From: Nonlabens sp.
Lineage (GTDB): Bacteria; Bacteroidota; Bacteroidia; Flavobacteriales; Flavobacteriaceae
Assembly: GCF_018401815.1 (NCBI RefSeq)
Contig: NZ_JAGYKG010000006.1
Span: forward strand, 62,001 to 126,000
Length of the DNA stretch: 64,000 nucleotides
Reading direction: 5' to 3'
Shown here: one piece after another, positions 26,023 to 35,464 of the stretch
Numbering within the stretch: the stretch's first letter is position 1
Layout: each line of letters begins with the position of its first letter
The notes under the pieces: generated by a model
Database searches by the model: none
What the model saw: only the letters and a program-made list of their open reading frames with translations
Told to the model about the DNA's origin: nothing
Program-made: the position numbers and the translations under genes

Positions 26023-26539
26023 GGTATATCACTTTAAAATTATATAGTACATGTAGGATGGATTAAGATTCTTCTATTTATTTTTTAGTTAAAAATAAAT
26101 CCCTTTTAGTTATATCTTGAAGCTAGTTTTTAACTTTACTATGATTAGGAAATTACTTCAAAGACTACTGTTGTATTGAGCAGGGGTTGAAAATGCCACA
26201 GCATTTTCACCGCAATTCTTAAGACTGCCGCATCAATTGAACGCTTTGCACATTTAGAACCGTTGATTCATCCAAAGACATAGTTTTTTAATTTTATAAT
26301 GACATTGGTGGCCATACAATTCTCTTGTTCTACGCTTTTCAATAATCAGACTTGATGTTCCTAACATGCTCCAATTTACTATTTTTTGATATCGTTTTAA
26401 AATCATTTTGTTATTAGATGGTCCGTCTGTTTTTGACCGTTATGTTAGTTTTTATAATTTAAGAAAAAAATAACAAATAACTCTGTTACTATTACCATTA
26501 GCTTTGCGACTTTTACTATTATTAACTAATAGTATTACT
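26023..26539. other. Gene-poor stretch before the SPFH lipoprotein
   Basis: 517 bases. Only fragments of open frames, such as a short plus-strand stretch around 26185-26260, and AT-rich imperfect dyads; nothing I can name. It may hold decayed mobile DNA. Confidence 0.45.
26499..26506 (+). promoter_or_regulatory. Probable -7 box (TAGCTTTG) of the SPFH lipoprotein gene
   Basis: TAnnTTTG match, 33 bases before the ATG at 26540; supports the shorter start. Confidence 0.45.
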
Positions 26540-27313
26540 ATGAAAAAGCCATTTACCCTCATCGCCGCTTCTTTACTCATGACCAGTTGCGCAGTTATCC
26601 GGCCGGGAGAAGCAGGTGTGAAACAACGATTAGGCAAACTAGAAGATAAGGTAACCACTCAAGGTACTGTTGTGTTTAATCCTTTTACTACAAAGGTGAT
26701 CAAAGAATCCATACAAACTAACAATCTGAAGCTAGCTCTAAGAATACCTAGTAAAGAGGGTTTAAGTGTTGATTCTGAAATTTCCATTCTTTATCGACTA
26801 GAAGTTGATATGGTACCTACTGTACTTAAAAACATTGGTCCTAACTATAAAGATGTTATGTCAGCAGTATTTCGTTCTGCCAGTTCTGATGTTTGCTCAC
26901 AGTTTTTTGCGAAAGACATGCATTCTGGGAAAAGAGCAGATATCGAACAAGCTATTAAAGTAAAAATGGAAGAAACCCTTACTCCACAAGGAATTATTAT
27001 TGAAGCTGTTCTTATGAAAAGCATCCAATTACCGCAAGGCCTCTCTTTTTCTATCGAGCAAAAACTACAAGCAGAACAAGATGCCATGAGAATGGAATTT
27101 ATTCTTCAAAGAGAACGATTAGAAGCAGATCGTAAAATCATCGAAGCCACTGGAACTAGAGATGCTCAATTAATTCTAGCACAAGGTCTCACAGCAGAAA
27201 TACTCAAAATACGAAGCATTGAAGCTTTTATAGAACTGTCCAAATCTGCTAACAGTAAAGTAATTATAACCGATGGTAGAACACCATACCTTATTAATGA
27301 AGCAAAGAATTAG
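26540..27313 (+). CDS. SPFH/band 7 (prohibitin-like) lipoprotein
   Basis: 257 residues from ATG 26540 (a frame from 26504 lacks a proper signal). A signal peptide with lipobox MTSC (about residue 17) makes it a lipoprotein, unlike classical prohibitins. The SPFH domain spans about 25-190 (GEAGVKQRLGKLEDK, VDSEISILYRLE, DVMSAVFRSASSDV), followed by a helical region with many Glu and Arg (about 180-235) typical of oligomerising flotillin-like proteins. Role in membrane organisation is the general family role. A terminator follows. Confidence 0.85.
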   Translation: MKKPFTLIAASLLMTSCAVIRPGEAGVKQRLGKLEDKVTTQGTVVFNPFTTKVIKESIQTNNLKLALRIPSKEGLSVDSEISILYRLEVDMVPTVLKNIGPNYKDVMSAVFRSASSDVCSQFFAKDMHSGKRADIEQAIKVKMEETLTPQGIIIEAVLMKSIQLPQGLSFSIEQKLQAEQDAMRMEFILQRERLEADRKIIEATGTRDAQLILAQGLTAEILKIRSIEAFIELSKSANSKVIITDGRTPYLINEAKN

Positions 27314-27335
27314 CCATCTAGCTTTTTTAAAAATT

Positions 27336-27370
27336 ATGGGTTGATCTAAGAAATTAGACAACCCATTTTT
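27336..27370 (+). terminator. Terminator after the SPFH gene
   Basis: ATGGGTTG and CAACCCAT arms, 15-base loop, then five T. Confidence 0.6.
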
Positions 27371-27504
27371 ATGGTGTTCCAATCTATTTGAATCACTACC
27401 CTAAACACAACAGCAACAGCCATTTTATATAAAAAAACCAGAACGCCCGATAGTTACTGGAATTAATATTACCAGAAACCTATTCCTGATAACAAAAGCT
27501 ATCG

Positions 27505-27512
27505 TAATTTTG
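27505..27512 (+). promoter_or_regulatory. -7 box (TAATTTTG) only four bases before the ArsC-like start
   Basis: A full TAnnTTTG match ending four bases before ATG 27517, which would give a leaderless or nearly leaderless transcript. Confidence 0.45.
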
Positions 27513-27516
27513 TACG

Positions 27517-27870
27517 ATGAAAAATTTATTCATTTATCTAGATAGCTGTAATACTTGTCAACGCATCAAAGATGAGCTAGATCTTCCTGGAGATGTTGCC
27601 TTACAAAACACAAAAGAACAACCAATAACTGTTGAACAAATAGAGTTTTTAAAAGAGCAAACCGGTTCATACGAATCACTATTTAATAGACGAGCACAGC
27701 TGTATAGAGGACGTGGACTGCACGAAAAGGAACTTTCTGATACCAATTATAAAGAGTTATTGCTCGATCATTATACCTTTATAAAGCGACCTATTCTTAT
27801 TTATAAAGGCGAAGCTTTCATAGGCAATTCTAAAAAAGTAGTTGCTGATGCAAAAGTGGCAATATCTTAA
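27517..27870 (+). CDS. ArsC/Spx-family reductase-like protein
   Basis: 117 residues, the usual size. Thioredoxin-fold protein with an N-terminal DSCNTCQRI (CxxC, residues 11-14) and C-terminal FIKRPILIYKGEAFIGN, where the RP pair matches the ArsC/YffB family. Such proteins reduce arsenate or act as YffB/Spx-like factors; without an ars operon the arsenate role is doubtful. Its stop codon directly touches the ATG of the EamA gene, so the two are co-transcribed. Confidence 0.82.
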   Translation: MKNLFIYLDSCNTCQRIKDELDLPGDVALQNTKEQPITVEQIEFLKEQTGSYESLFNRRAQLYRGRGLHEKELSDTNYKELLLDHYTFIKRPILIYKGEAFIGNSKKVVADAKVAIS

Positions 27871-28773
27871 ATGAATGCACGCAGCATAGCTATTATTTGT
27901 GGCTTCTTTGTCGCATTATTTTACGCCTATAATTTTACCGCAGCAAAAGAAGTAACTCCTTTATATATAGGCCCTTTTGGATTAACCTGGTATCGAGTAA
28001 TAGTGACATGCGCCATTTTCTGGATCATCTCTTTAGTTGCAGGACCCAAAGAAAAGATCCCTTTTAGAGAGTTACCGCCTATAGCTCTAGCGGCATTTTG
28101 CGGTGTAGGTTTTAATATGGTAACTTTTATGTGGGGACTATCGCTTACCTCCCCTATAAATGCCTCTGTATTGATGGTAAGTACTCCTATAATTGTATTG
28201 GTATTAAGTGCTATCTTTTTAAAAGAACGTCTTTTTGCTACTCGTATTATAGGAATTCTAGTAGGTTTTTCTGGAGCAGCCTTGTTGATATTCTTATCTA
28301 CGGGAACTCGTGCAGAAGCATCAAACCCCACCTTGGGAAATCTGTTGATATTTGTAAACGCTTTCTCCTATTCCTTTTACATCCTTCTAGCCAAAAGACT
28401 AACAGCAAAATATCATGTATTTACGTTAATGAAATGGTTGTACTTTTTTGGGCTGCTGTTCATCACTCCTTTTGGAATCACACAAGGACTAGCCTTTGAT
28501 TTTGAAATGGCGAGTACCTCTACATTACTCTATATAGGTTACGTCATTTTATTTGCGACTTTTGGAACTTATATGCTTAATATTATTGCAATTAAAACAT
28601 TAAAGCCTAGTGTAGTGGCTGTCTTTGTGTATTTACAACCGCTGCTGGCTACTTTAATAGCAGTGGGTTTTGGAAAGGATATCATTACTTGGCAAAAAGC
28701 ATTAGCAGGACTTCTAATTTTTAGCGGGGTCTTTTTAACTGGGCTGAAAAAGAAAAAGAAAAACAATAGGTAG
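27871..28773 (+). CDS. EamA/DMT-family permease
   Basis: 300 residues with about ten hydrophobic helices in two EamA repeats (about 5-135 and 150-292) and a basic C-terminus (KKKKKNNR). Drug/metabolite transporter superfamily, inner membrane; substrate unknown. PINASVLMVSTPIIVLVLSA and LKPSVVAVFVYLQPLLATL are the repeated half motifs. It begins at the base after the stop of the ArsC-like gene. Confidence 0.9.
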   Translation: MNARSIAIICGFFVALFYAYNFTAAKEVTPLYIGPFGLTWYRVIVTCAIFWIISLVAGPKEKIPFRELPPIALAAFCGVGFNMVTFMWGLSLTSPINASVLMVSTPIIVLVLSAIFLKERLFATRIIGILVGFSGAALLIFLSTGTRAEASNPTLGNLLIFVNAFSYSFYILLAKRLTAKYHVFTLMKWLYFFGLLFITPFGITQGLAFDFEMASTSTLLYIGYVILFATFGTYMLNIIAIKTLKPSVVAVFVYLQPLLATLIAVGFGKDIITWQKALAGLLIFSGVFLTGLKKKKKNNR

Positions 28774-28780
28774 CCAAATT

Positions 28781-29427
28781 GATCTTTTCTGATCTAAGAA
28801 CGCCAGTGGCACAGACGCTACAAATTATTAAATATATTAAGAGTAGATACAGACGATCAGAAAGAGCTTGAGGCTCCTCTGAACTTATTACAAGAAATAG
28901 GCTCCAAACAGCTCCAGTTTTTAGAAGCGATGCTTAACGCTCTAAAGACCAAACAGATCAATATGGGATTTAAAAATTTTGAAATACTAGTTGTATCATA
29001 TGCGATTGAAGCTATACTTCAGGATTATAAAAAAAGCGTGAACACCCTACAATCAAAGGTGGCTAACAGCATTCCAACACCGTAAAAATATATAGGCCTC
29101 TAGTAGGGATGAAACAAGAGTTAAAAAACCTCATCACTACTTCTATTAAATTTTCTAATCAAAATGGAGAAGTAATCCTATCTGGATAAACAGATAAAAA
29201 CGCGGTAACCATAACCGTTCAGGATAATGGTATAGGTTTCAACAAGCAGACCGAACAAAGTCTATTTAAGAAATTCCCCAGGGCATTTGAGAACTAATGG
29301 AGAGCCAAGCACCGGTCTTGGTCTTTATTTGGCCAAAAGTATTGTGGTAAAACACAGCGGTAGCATCAGCTTACTTAGTGAAGCAAAGAGCGCTAGTTTT
29401 CCGGTTGCTATGCCTATCAAAACTTAA
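28781..29427 (+). pseudogene. Decayed sensor histidine kinase (C-terminal part)
   Basis: Pieces of a kinase core can be read in shifting frames. Near 28790 FSDLRTPVAQTLQII matches an H-box in which the phospho-accepting His is missing. Near 29130 NLITTSIKFSN is the N box, at about 29220 DNGIGF is the G1 box, and in another frame TGLGLYLAKSIV (about 29310) is the G2 box, ending at TAA 29427. In-frame stops and at least one frameshift break the gene, and no start or sensor region is left upstream. It lies just behind the EamA gene. No adjacent response regulator is seen. Confidence 0.75.
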
Positions 29428-29571
29428 TAAATACCTACGTCATTTGTACTATAAAGCGCTGATGTTGAAGACCCATTTATTGCTCCTTCCAACCAATCTG
29501 CAGCATAGAGTTTTATTCGTATAAATTCAGATTATAGTAAAACCTTCCTGATACCAGTACTGGTCTATTAA

Positions 29572-30048
29572 CTACAGCTGATCTGAAGGAAATTCCCCAT
29601 GTGCTCGCATATCTGCTTTTTCTAAAATCTTAAAGTCTTCAGATTTTGGAAAGTTTTTAATCCTTTTATAAAGTTCAGGATGCAATGCGGTGATTTTACG
29701 TTCTTTTAAATTCATCCATGCGCCTATCATTAGGCCTCGAGCGACATTACGCCCTTTGTAATCATAAAAATTATGTCTAAAACTAAACATGCTCGCATTG
29801 TCACTCATCCCAGTCACCTCACAAGTGACCGTAATTGGTTTTCCCTGGTGAATTTCTTTAAAGTAGAAGATATTTTCATTAAAAATAACTGGGCCAGTTT
29901 CATATTGAGCCATTTCTCGCTGCCCAAAATCGTTTTCTATTAAGAAAGCCATACGGGTGTGACTCATAAAGTTTTGATACGCGCTATTAGCCATGTGCCT
30001 GTTGGCATCTAGATCGCTCCATCTTACGTCAAATTCCTTTTTGTACAT
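29572..30048 (-). CDS. Hotdog-fold acyl-CoA thioesterase
   Basis: 158 residues. The opening FDVRWSDLDANRHMANSAYQNF is the 4-hydroxybenzoyl-CoA thioesterase/YbgC-type signature, where the Asp in SDLDANRHM is the usual catalytic residue. Cytoplasmic hydrolase of an acyl-CoA; substrate not known. Alone on its transcript, with the MATE gene following after about 57 bases downstream of a repeat copy. Confidence 0.88.
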   Translation of the reverse strand: MYKKEFDVRWSDLDANRHMANSAYQNFMSHTRMAFLIENDFGQREMAQYETGPVIFNENIFYFKEIHQGKPITVTCEVTGMSDNASMFSFRHNFYDYKGRNVARGLMIGAWMNLKERKITALHPELYKRIKNFPKSEDFKILEKADMRAHGEFPSDQL

Positions 30049-30122
30049 CTATTCACTTGTTTGAGTCGAAGATATTGTATGCGTGCATAGCATCGAAAAG
30101 GTTGGGATATATTTAATAATTC

Positions 30123-30138
30123 CGCTTTCGCGAAAGCG
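30123..30138. repeat. Palindromic repeat copy 9 (intergenic)
   Basis: Exact CGCTTTCGCGAAAGCG between the MATE gene stop (30150) and the thioesterase start (30048). Next to it, TAGCATCGAAAAGGTTG (30088-30104) recurs at 60087-60103. Confidence 0.9.
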
Positions 30139-30149
30139 AGATCATTATA

Positions 30150-31514
30150 CTAATCTGTGATAGAAACAGGTTTTAATTTACCCATTGCTTTCCATAGAAA
30201 ATAAGCTGTAATCAGTGTAGAAAGTACGTCTGCAATAGGGAAACTGATCCAAACTCCAAATTCTCCATAAAAATTAGGGAGAATGAGTAACAGGGGTACT
30301 AAAATAATTGCCATGCGCAGCAGGGTTAATACTAAAGCAGGAATAGCTTTACCTATGGCTTGATAATAAGCGGCGCCAATCAATTGAATAGAAATAATAG
30401 GTACCGAAAGAAATACTAATTTCATGGCAAATGAAGCTTGCTCGATAACATCTGGGTTTTCGGTAAAGACCCCTACAATCTCTCGAGTAAAAAAGAAAAG
30501 GCCTAAGAAAATCATTATTCCTAATCCGCAAGAAATTTTAATGGAGGTATAAATAACCTCTCGTACACGCCCCCAGAGTTCTGCCCCAAAATTATATCCC
30601 GCTATAGGTAAGAAGCCTTGAGTAACTCCCATTACCGGAAATAAAGCAAACATCATCATACTTCCTATAATACGGAATACGGCAACTCCGTCAACGCCGC
30701 TTAAATCAAATAAGATGTTATTCATTATTAAGTAGATCAAACTAGAGGTCGCCTGTCTGGATAGGGTTACAAAACCAAGGCTGCCTATTTCTTTGAGAAT
30801 TTGCCAGTCTGGCAATAAGTCCTTTAGAGAACAGAGCAACTCACTTTTTCCAGAGACAAAGAACCAAAAAATATAGCTAAAACAAAGGCCGTAACTAATA
30901 GTCGATGCCCATGCCGCACCAGCCATGCCCATATCCAACAGATTAATCAACATATAATCCAGGAACAAATTCCCAACAGAGGGGATCAACATAGCTATCA
31001 TAGCGTGTTTAGGGGCGCCTTCAGCTCTGATGACATTATTCCCCATCATGCACAATCCAAGAATAGGAATCCCGTAAAAGACAATCTGATAATAAATCTT
31101 GGCCGGTTCAAAAAGCGGTCCTCTACCACCAAATGCGGGGACTAAAGTATCGACAAAAAGAAGACCGAAAACAGTCATCAATACGGTGATCACTACCGTA
31201 AGAGAAAGCATGTTTCCAAAAGTCCGCTTGGCTTTTTCTGTATGATCTGCTCCTAGCGCTCGAGAAATAATGCTAGAACCACCTATTCCTATCGCCATTC
31301 CTAAAGCAGCAACGAAAAAGGAAATAGGTAACACCACACCTATAGCAGCAAGTGCGTCAGAATTGATCCAGTTGCCCACAAAAATGCTGTCCACTAGAAT
31401 ATTGAGCGACATCACCAGGATGCCTATAGAAGCAGGAACTGCCTGTTTTATAAGTAATCTGGTGATCGTTTCAGTTCCTAAAAGTTGGGATTTATTGGCT
31501 CGTTTTATAGACAT
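30150..31514 (-). CDS. MATE-family efflux transporter
   Basis: 454 residues with about 12 hydrophobic segments in two six-helix halves, the standard MATE build. LLIKQAVPASIGILVMSLNILVD opens the first half and GSLGFVTLSRQATSSLIYL the second. It exports organic cations or drugs using a sodium or proton gradient in the inner membrane. It starts 18 bases from the end of hemH, in the same direction, and may share that transcript. Confidence 0.92.
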   Translation of the reverse strand: MSIKRANKSQLLGTETITRLLIKQAVPASIGILVMSLNILVDSIFVGNWINSDALAAIGVVLPISFFVAALGMAIGIGGSSIISRALGADHTEKAKRTFGNMLSLTVVITVLMTVFGLLFVDTLVPAFGGRGPLFEPAKIYYQIVFYGIPILGLCMMGNNVIRAEGAPKHAMIAMLIPSVGNLFLDYMLINLLDMGMAGAAWASTISYGLCFSYIFWFFVSGKSELLCSLKDLLPDWQILKEIGSLGFVTLSRQATSSLIYLIMNNILFDLSGVDGVAVFRIIGSMMMFALFPVMGVTQGFLPIAGYNFGAELWGRVREVIYTSIKISCGLGIMIFLGLFFFTREIVGVFTENPDVIEQASFAMKLVFLSVPIISIQLIGAAYYQAIGKAIPALVLTLLRMAIILVPLLLILPNFYGEFGVWISFPIADVLSTLITAYFLWKAMGKLKPVSITD

Positions 31515-31532
31515 CTGGGGGTTAAAGAATCT

Positions 31533-32564
31533 TTAGGCTTTGATCTCACTCATGGCCCATTCATCGATCCATCGAGAAAGCACTTTTACCCAATCCTCAC
31601 GGTCGTTTAAACAGGGAATCACATGAAAATCTTTACCTCCTACTTCGTGAAAAATCTCTTCTCCTTCCATAGCGATTTCCTCTAGTGTCTCTAGACAGTC
31701 ACTTACAAAAGCTGGTGTTGCAATGGCCATTTTCTTGGTACCGCCTAAGCCCATTTTTTCGATGGTACGGTCGGTATAAGGTGTTAACCATGGGTCAAAA
31801 CCTAAACGGGACTGGAAACTCGTAGAAAAAGTCCCTTCTTCCATTCCCAAGTATTCTCCCACTAATCGAGTTACCTCTTTACATTGATGGCTATAACAAA
31901 ATTCATGTGCAGGGGAAGGTGTAGCGCAACATTTGCCATCCATTTTACAATGTGACTTAGTAATATCGCTTTTTCTGATATGTCTTTTAGGAATACCGTG
32001 ATATGAGAAAAGCAAATGCTCGTAGTCTTTACCTTCTAAAGATTCCTTAATCGATTCTGACAGTACCCGTATGTAATCTGGATGATTGTAAAACGGAGGC
32101 ATGTGCGTAAAAGACATCTGCGGAAACTTTTCTTGTCGCAATTCTTCGGCAAGCACCTGTATGGTCTCTGTAGTTGCCATGGCATATTGCGGATACAATG
32201 GAATCAATAAAACCTCATCCACCCCTTTATCGTGTAGCTCTTGCATTCCTTCCTCAATCGACATGGCGCCGTAACGCATAGCGAGTGCTATAGGCACACT
32301 TGTAAAGGCATCTATTTTCTCTTGTAGTCTTTCTGATAGTACGATTAACGGACTGCCCTCTTCCCACCAGATTTTGGCATAAGCTTCAGCACTTTTCTTA
32401 GGTCTTGTATTTAGAACAATTCCTTTTACTAAAATAGCTCTCAATATATAAGGTAAATCAATTACGCGCTCATCCATTAAAAACTCGTCAAGGTATTTCT
32501 TTACATCTTTTGGACTAGGACTGTCTGGAGATCCCAGATTGACCATTAATACGCCTTTTTTCAT
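31533..32564 (-). CDS. hemH: Ferrochelatase with extra internal cysteines
   Basis: 343 residues. Inserts iron into protoporphyrin (or coproporphyrin) in heme synthesis. MKKGVLMVNLGSPDSP is the family opening, FSYHGIPKRH carries the catalytic His (H189), and the distal acidic site region ETLEEI is present. Between H189 and residue 230 lie five Cys (C206, C212, C213, C223, C228) in a short insertion, a place where some bacterial ferrochelatases bind a [2Fe-2S] cluster; cluster binding here is an inference. The MATE gene follows closely. Confidence 0.93.
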   Translation of the reverse strand: MKKGVLMVNLGSPDSPSPKDVKKYLDEFLMDERVIDLPYILRAILVKGIVLNTRPKKSAEAYAKIWWEEGSPLIVLSERLQEKIDAFTSVPIALAMRYGAMSIEEGMQELHDKGVDEVLLIPLYPQYAMATTETIQVLAEELRQEKFPQMSFTHMPPFYNHPDYIRVLSESIKESLEGKDYEHLLFSYHGIPKRHIRKSDITKSHCKMDGKCCATPSPAHEFCYSHQCKEVTRLVGEYLGMEEGTFSTSFQSRLGFDPWLTPYTDRTIEKMGLGGTKKMAIATPAFVSDCLETLEEIAMEGEEIFHEVGGKDFHVIPCLNDREDWVKVLSRWIDEWAMSEIKA

Positions 32565-32578
32565 AGTGCTGCTTTGTT

Positions 32579-32586
32579 CAAAAATA
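32579..32586 (-). promoter_or_regulatory. Probable -7 box (TATTTTTG) of hemH
   Basis: TAnnTTTG match on the minus strand, 14 bases before the hemH start. Confidence 0.45.
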
Positions 32587-32660
32587 TTCTATTATACATC
32601 ATATATGCGGCTTCCCCCATTAGGAAAGTCGATATAACTATTGATTAATTACCATCTTTA

Positions 32661-32927
32661 TTAATTCCACTTGCTTTTATCATCCACATCCCAGTACTCA
32701 TCATCCTCATCCTTCTTATTTTGATTGAAATTGAATTTACTCAAATCTTTATTTTTATAACGTGTCCATATAAATAAAGGCATGACTACAAAGAATATAA
32801 ATAAGGTAGAAAGACCGATGATTTTATGACCATAAGCAACTTCTCCTTGATCAATATTATAAAACCCAACTCCTATGGCTGTCAAGGCACACAAAAGTAG
32901 AATTCCAAGAAATTTTAAAAAATTCAT
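32661..32927 (-). CDS. Small two-helix membrane protein of unknown function
   Basis: 88 residues: two transmembrane segments (about 4-22 and 38-55) and a charged C-terminal tail (KDLSKFNFNQ, then DEDDEYWDVDD). I do not recognise the family, though such proteins are common near hemH and aspS in Flavobacteriia. It lies 96 bases upstream of hemH in the same direction, but the hemH promoter box lies between them. Confidence 0.7.
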   Translation of the reverse strand: MNFLKFLGILLLCALTAIGVGFYNIDQGEVAYGHKIIGLSTLFIFFVVMPLFIWTRYKNKDLSKFNFNQNKKDEDDEYWDVDDKSKWN

Positions 32928-33055
32928 AGGTTATGTAATCGTATGTTACTAGTCAAAAAAGGTTTCGACGAAGCCTGTGCTGAAATTTATTTAGTGCTCC
33001 ACCAGGCATCCTGGATATTGGATATTCAAACCCTCACAACACAAAAACTAACTGG

Positions 33056-34804
33056 CTACACCGTAACTTTTAGATTCAATTCCTTTAATTGCTCTTGATC
33101 AATAGCACTTGGCGCATCAATCATGACATCGCGACCACTGTTATTTTTAGGAAAAGCAATAAAATCTCTAATGGTTTCTTGACCTCCTAGAATAGCCACC
33201 AGTCGATCAAAACCGAATGCTAGTCCTGCATGCGGTGGCGCTCCGTATTCAAAAGCATCCATCAAGAAACCGAATTGTGCTCTTGCTTCTTCAGGAGTAA
33301 ATCCTAAATAATCAAACATTAATGCTTGAAGTTCTTTATCAAATATTCTTACGGATCCACCACCTATTTCGTTTCCGTTCATCACCAGGTCATAAGCGTT
33401 AGCACGCACATTTCCCGGATCAGTTTTAAGCTTTTCCACATCTTCTGGTTTAGGAGAAGTAAACGGATGGTGCATCGCATGGTAACGCGCTGAGTCTTCA
33501 TCCCATTCTAAAAGAGGGAAATCTACTACCCATAATGGAGCAAACTCGTCGGCATTACGCAATCCCAATCGCTCTGCCATTTCCATACGCAATGCGCTTA
33601 ATTGTGCACGAGTTTTATGGGCTGGTCCAGACATTACACAGATCAAGTCTCCTGGTTCTGCGCCAGTAGCTTCTGCCCATTTGGCCAAGTCCTCTTGAGA
33701 ATAAAATTTATCTACACTGGATTTATAAGTTCCGTCCAGGTTGCATTTTGCATAAACCATTCCAGTCGCTCCTACTTGTGGACGTCGTACCCATTCTATT
33801 AATTTATCAATGTCTTTACGCGTCATGCTCTCCCCGCCAGACACTGCTATTGCAACTACTAGCTCTGCTTCGTTAAAGATTTTGAATTCTCCCGCTTTCG
33901 CGAAAGCGGAAATATCAGCAAACTCCATCCCAAAACGAATGTCTGGTTTGTCATTACCATATTTTTCCATCGCCTCTTGATAGGTCATGCGAGGAAACGC
34001 TGCAAGCTCAATATTCTTCACTTTTTTCAATAAGTGACGGGTCATTTCTTCAAAGATATTCAGCACATCCTCTTGCTCTACAAAAGACATCTCGCAGTCT
34101 ATTTGTGTAAACTCCGGCTGACGGTCTGCACGTAAGTCTTCATCTCTAAAACACTTTACAATCTGAAAATACTTGTCCATACCCCCCACCATAAGCAATT
34201 GCTTAAACGTCTGTGGCGATTGAGGTAAGGCATAAAACTGACCTTCATTCATGCGAGACGGTACGACAAAATCACGAGCACCTTCTGGTGTGGATTTGAT
34301 CAAAACAGGAGTTTCTACCTCAATAAAGTCCCTTCCTGCAAGGAAGTTACGCACTTCCATAGCCACTTTAGAACGGAAGATCAAGTTCTCACGTACTGGA
34401 TTGCGACGTATATCGAGGTAACGGTATTTCATGCGCAGCTCTTCTCCACCATCGGTTTTATCTTCAATGGTAAAAGGAGGAGTTTTAGAAACACTAAGGA
34501 TTTCAAGCTCTTTTACAAGAATCTCGATCTCCCCAGTAGGCATGTTTTTGTTTTTAGATTCCCGCTCAATCACAGTTCCTTTCACTTGGATCACAAATTC
34601 GCGACCTAGCTTTTGGGCTTTTTCAATAAGAGCTTTTTGGCTACGTTCTTCATCAAACAACAACTGAGTAATACCATAACGGTCTCTCAGGTCTACCCAA
34701 ACGATAAAACCTTTATCGCGGCTTTTTTGAACCCAACCGGCAAGTGTTACTTCTTTATTTATATCGCTAGCACGCAGGCTGCCACAATCGTGTGATCTAT
34801 ACAT
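33056..34804 (-). CDS. aspS: Aspartyl-tRNA synthetase
   Basis: 582 residues from ATG 34804 (a frame from 34846 adds an unlikely leader). Class II enzyme charging tRNA-Asp. N-terminal anticodon-binding OB fold ([33 protein letters not shown]), motif 2 [18 protein letters not shown], a GAD insertion domain, and motif 3 [13 protein letters not shown] are all present. A repeat copy in the insertion domain is read as [22 protein letters not shown] promoter box precedes the chosen start. Confidence 0.96.
   Translation of the reverse strand: MYRSHDCGSLRASDINKEVTLAGWVQKSRDKGFIVWVDLRDRYGITQLLFDEERSQKALIEKAQKLGREFVIQVKGTVIERESKNKNMPTGEIEILVKELEILSVSKTPPFTIEDKTDGGEELRMKYRYLDIRRNPVRENLIFRSKVAMEVRNFLAGRDFIEVETPVLIKSTPEGARDFVVPSRMNEGQFYALPQSPQTFKQLLMVGGMDKYFQIVKCFRDEDLRADRQPEFTQIDCEMSFVEQEDVLNIFEEMTRHLLKKVKNIELAAFPRMTYQEAMEKYGNDKPDIRFGMEFADISAFAKAGEFKIFNEAELVVAIAVSGGESMTRKDIDKLIEWVRRPQVGATGMVYAKCNLDGTYKSSVDKFYSQEDLAKWAEATGAEPGDLICVMSGPAHKTRAQLSALRMEMAERLGLRNADEFAPLWVVDFPLLEWDEDSARYHAMHHPFTSPKPEDVEKLKTDPGNVRANAYDLVMNGNEIGGGSVRIFDKELQALMFDYLGFTPEEARAQFGFLMDAFEYGAPPHAGLAFGFDRLVAILGGQETIRDFIAFPKNNSGRDVMIDAPSAIDQEQLKELNLKVTV
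33893..33908. repeat. Palindromic repeat copy 10 (in aspS)
   Basis: Exact CGCTTTCGCGAAAGCG, read as AFAKA in the insertion domain of AspRS. Confidence 0.9.
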
Positions 34805-34826
34805 AATTAAAACTTCTAATAATGTG

Positions 34827-34834
34827 CAAAAATA
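34827..34834 (-). promoter_or_regulatory. Probable -7 box (TATTTTTG) of aspS
   Basis: TAnnTTTG match on the minus strand, 22 bases before the ATG at 34804. It lies inside the longer reading frame, which supports the shorter start. Confidence 0.5.
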
Positions 34835-34984
34835 AACCGATTTCACTCATAAACACATAAGGAATAGGTAAAGATTTGGCTATAATTAGGCCCTAATCGG
34901 ACAAAATGCTCTATTTTTATTTAATTTACTTTACTGATTTACAGTGTTTTAAAATTTTAATGTAAAATTAATGTTACCTAAATG

Positions 34985-35015
34985 TTGTGTGAATGTGTTT
35001 TTAACGTTAAATTTG
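34985..35015 (+). promoter_or_regulatory. Promoter of the MORN-like secreted protein gene
   Basis: TTG, 20 bases, TAAATTTG, a good match to the Bacteroidota -33/-7 promoter; 19 bases before the start. Confidence 0.55.
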
Positions 35016-35034
35016 GCTTATATAAAATCACACA

Positions 35035-35394
35035 ATGATGAAAAAATTTCTTTTAACATGCGCATTAGCAATAGGAACCTTTGCAATGGCACAAGAGGTA
35101 AAGCCTACTTTTGAAAAGATGGAAGATGGAGTGGTAAAAGCAACGTATTTCCATGAAAATGGAACTGTGTCTCAAACAGGTACATTTTTAAATAACAAAA
35201 GACACGGTGAGTGGATCAGTTATAATGCTGATGGTCAAAAAACTGCTAAGGCAGAGTATAAAAACAATAGAAAAGCAGGTAAATGGTTTTTCTGGACTAA
35301 CGACCAGCTCACTGAAGTAGATTATAGTGAAAATGCTATTGTAGCAGTTAACACTTGGGTCAGTAAAGAGCCAGTGGCAACAAACAGACCATAG
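35035..35394 (+). CDS. Secreted YwqK/MORN-repeat protein
   Basis: 119 residues. A signal peptide ends in TFAMAQ (about residue 20). The mature part has short MORN-like units: GVVKATYFHENGTVSQTG, KRHGEWISYNADGQ and RKAGKWFFW, as in proteins labelled 'YwqK-family antitoxin', though no toxin partner is present and the label should not be taken as function. A clear promoter lies upstream and a near-perfect terminator downstream, so it is monocistronic. Confidence 0.78.
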   Translation: MMKKFLLTCALAIGTFAMAQEVKPTFEKMEDGVVKATYFHENGTVSQTGTFLNNKRHGEWISYNADGQKTAKAEYKNNRKAGKWFFWTNDQLTEVDYSENAIVAVNTWVSKEPVATNRP

Positions 35395-35416
35395 TTCACG
35401 ATTCCCTATAATCTTG

Positions 35417-35452
35417 AAAATCCCTTTCTAAATTTTTAGAAAGGGATTTTTT
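35417..35452. terminator. Near-perfect hairpin terminator, left copy
   Basis: AAAATCCCTTTCTAAA and TTTAGAAAGGGATTTT arms with a two-base loop and a T run. Nearly identical to the terminator at 38245-38282 on the other side of the three-gene island. Confidence 0.85.
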
Positions 35453-35464
35453 TGTCAATTTGAT

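Noticed and set aside
26160..26300. Possible transposase remnant
   Set aside because: Short readable stretches exist on both strands, but none carries a motif I can name, so no mobile element is claimed.
35035..35394. Antitoxin of a toxin-antitoxin pair
   Set aside because: The name 'YwqK antitoxin' is attached to MORN-like proteins by databases, but this one is secreted and has no toxin neighbour.
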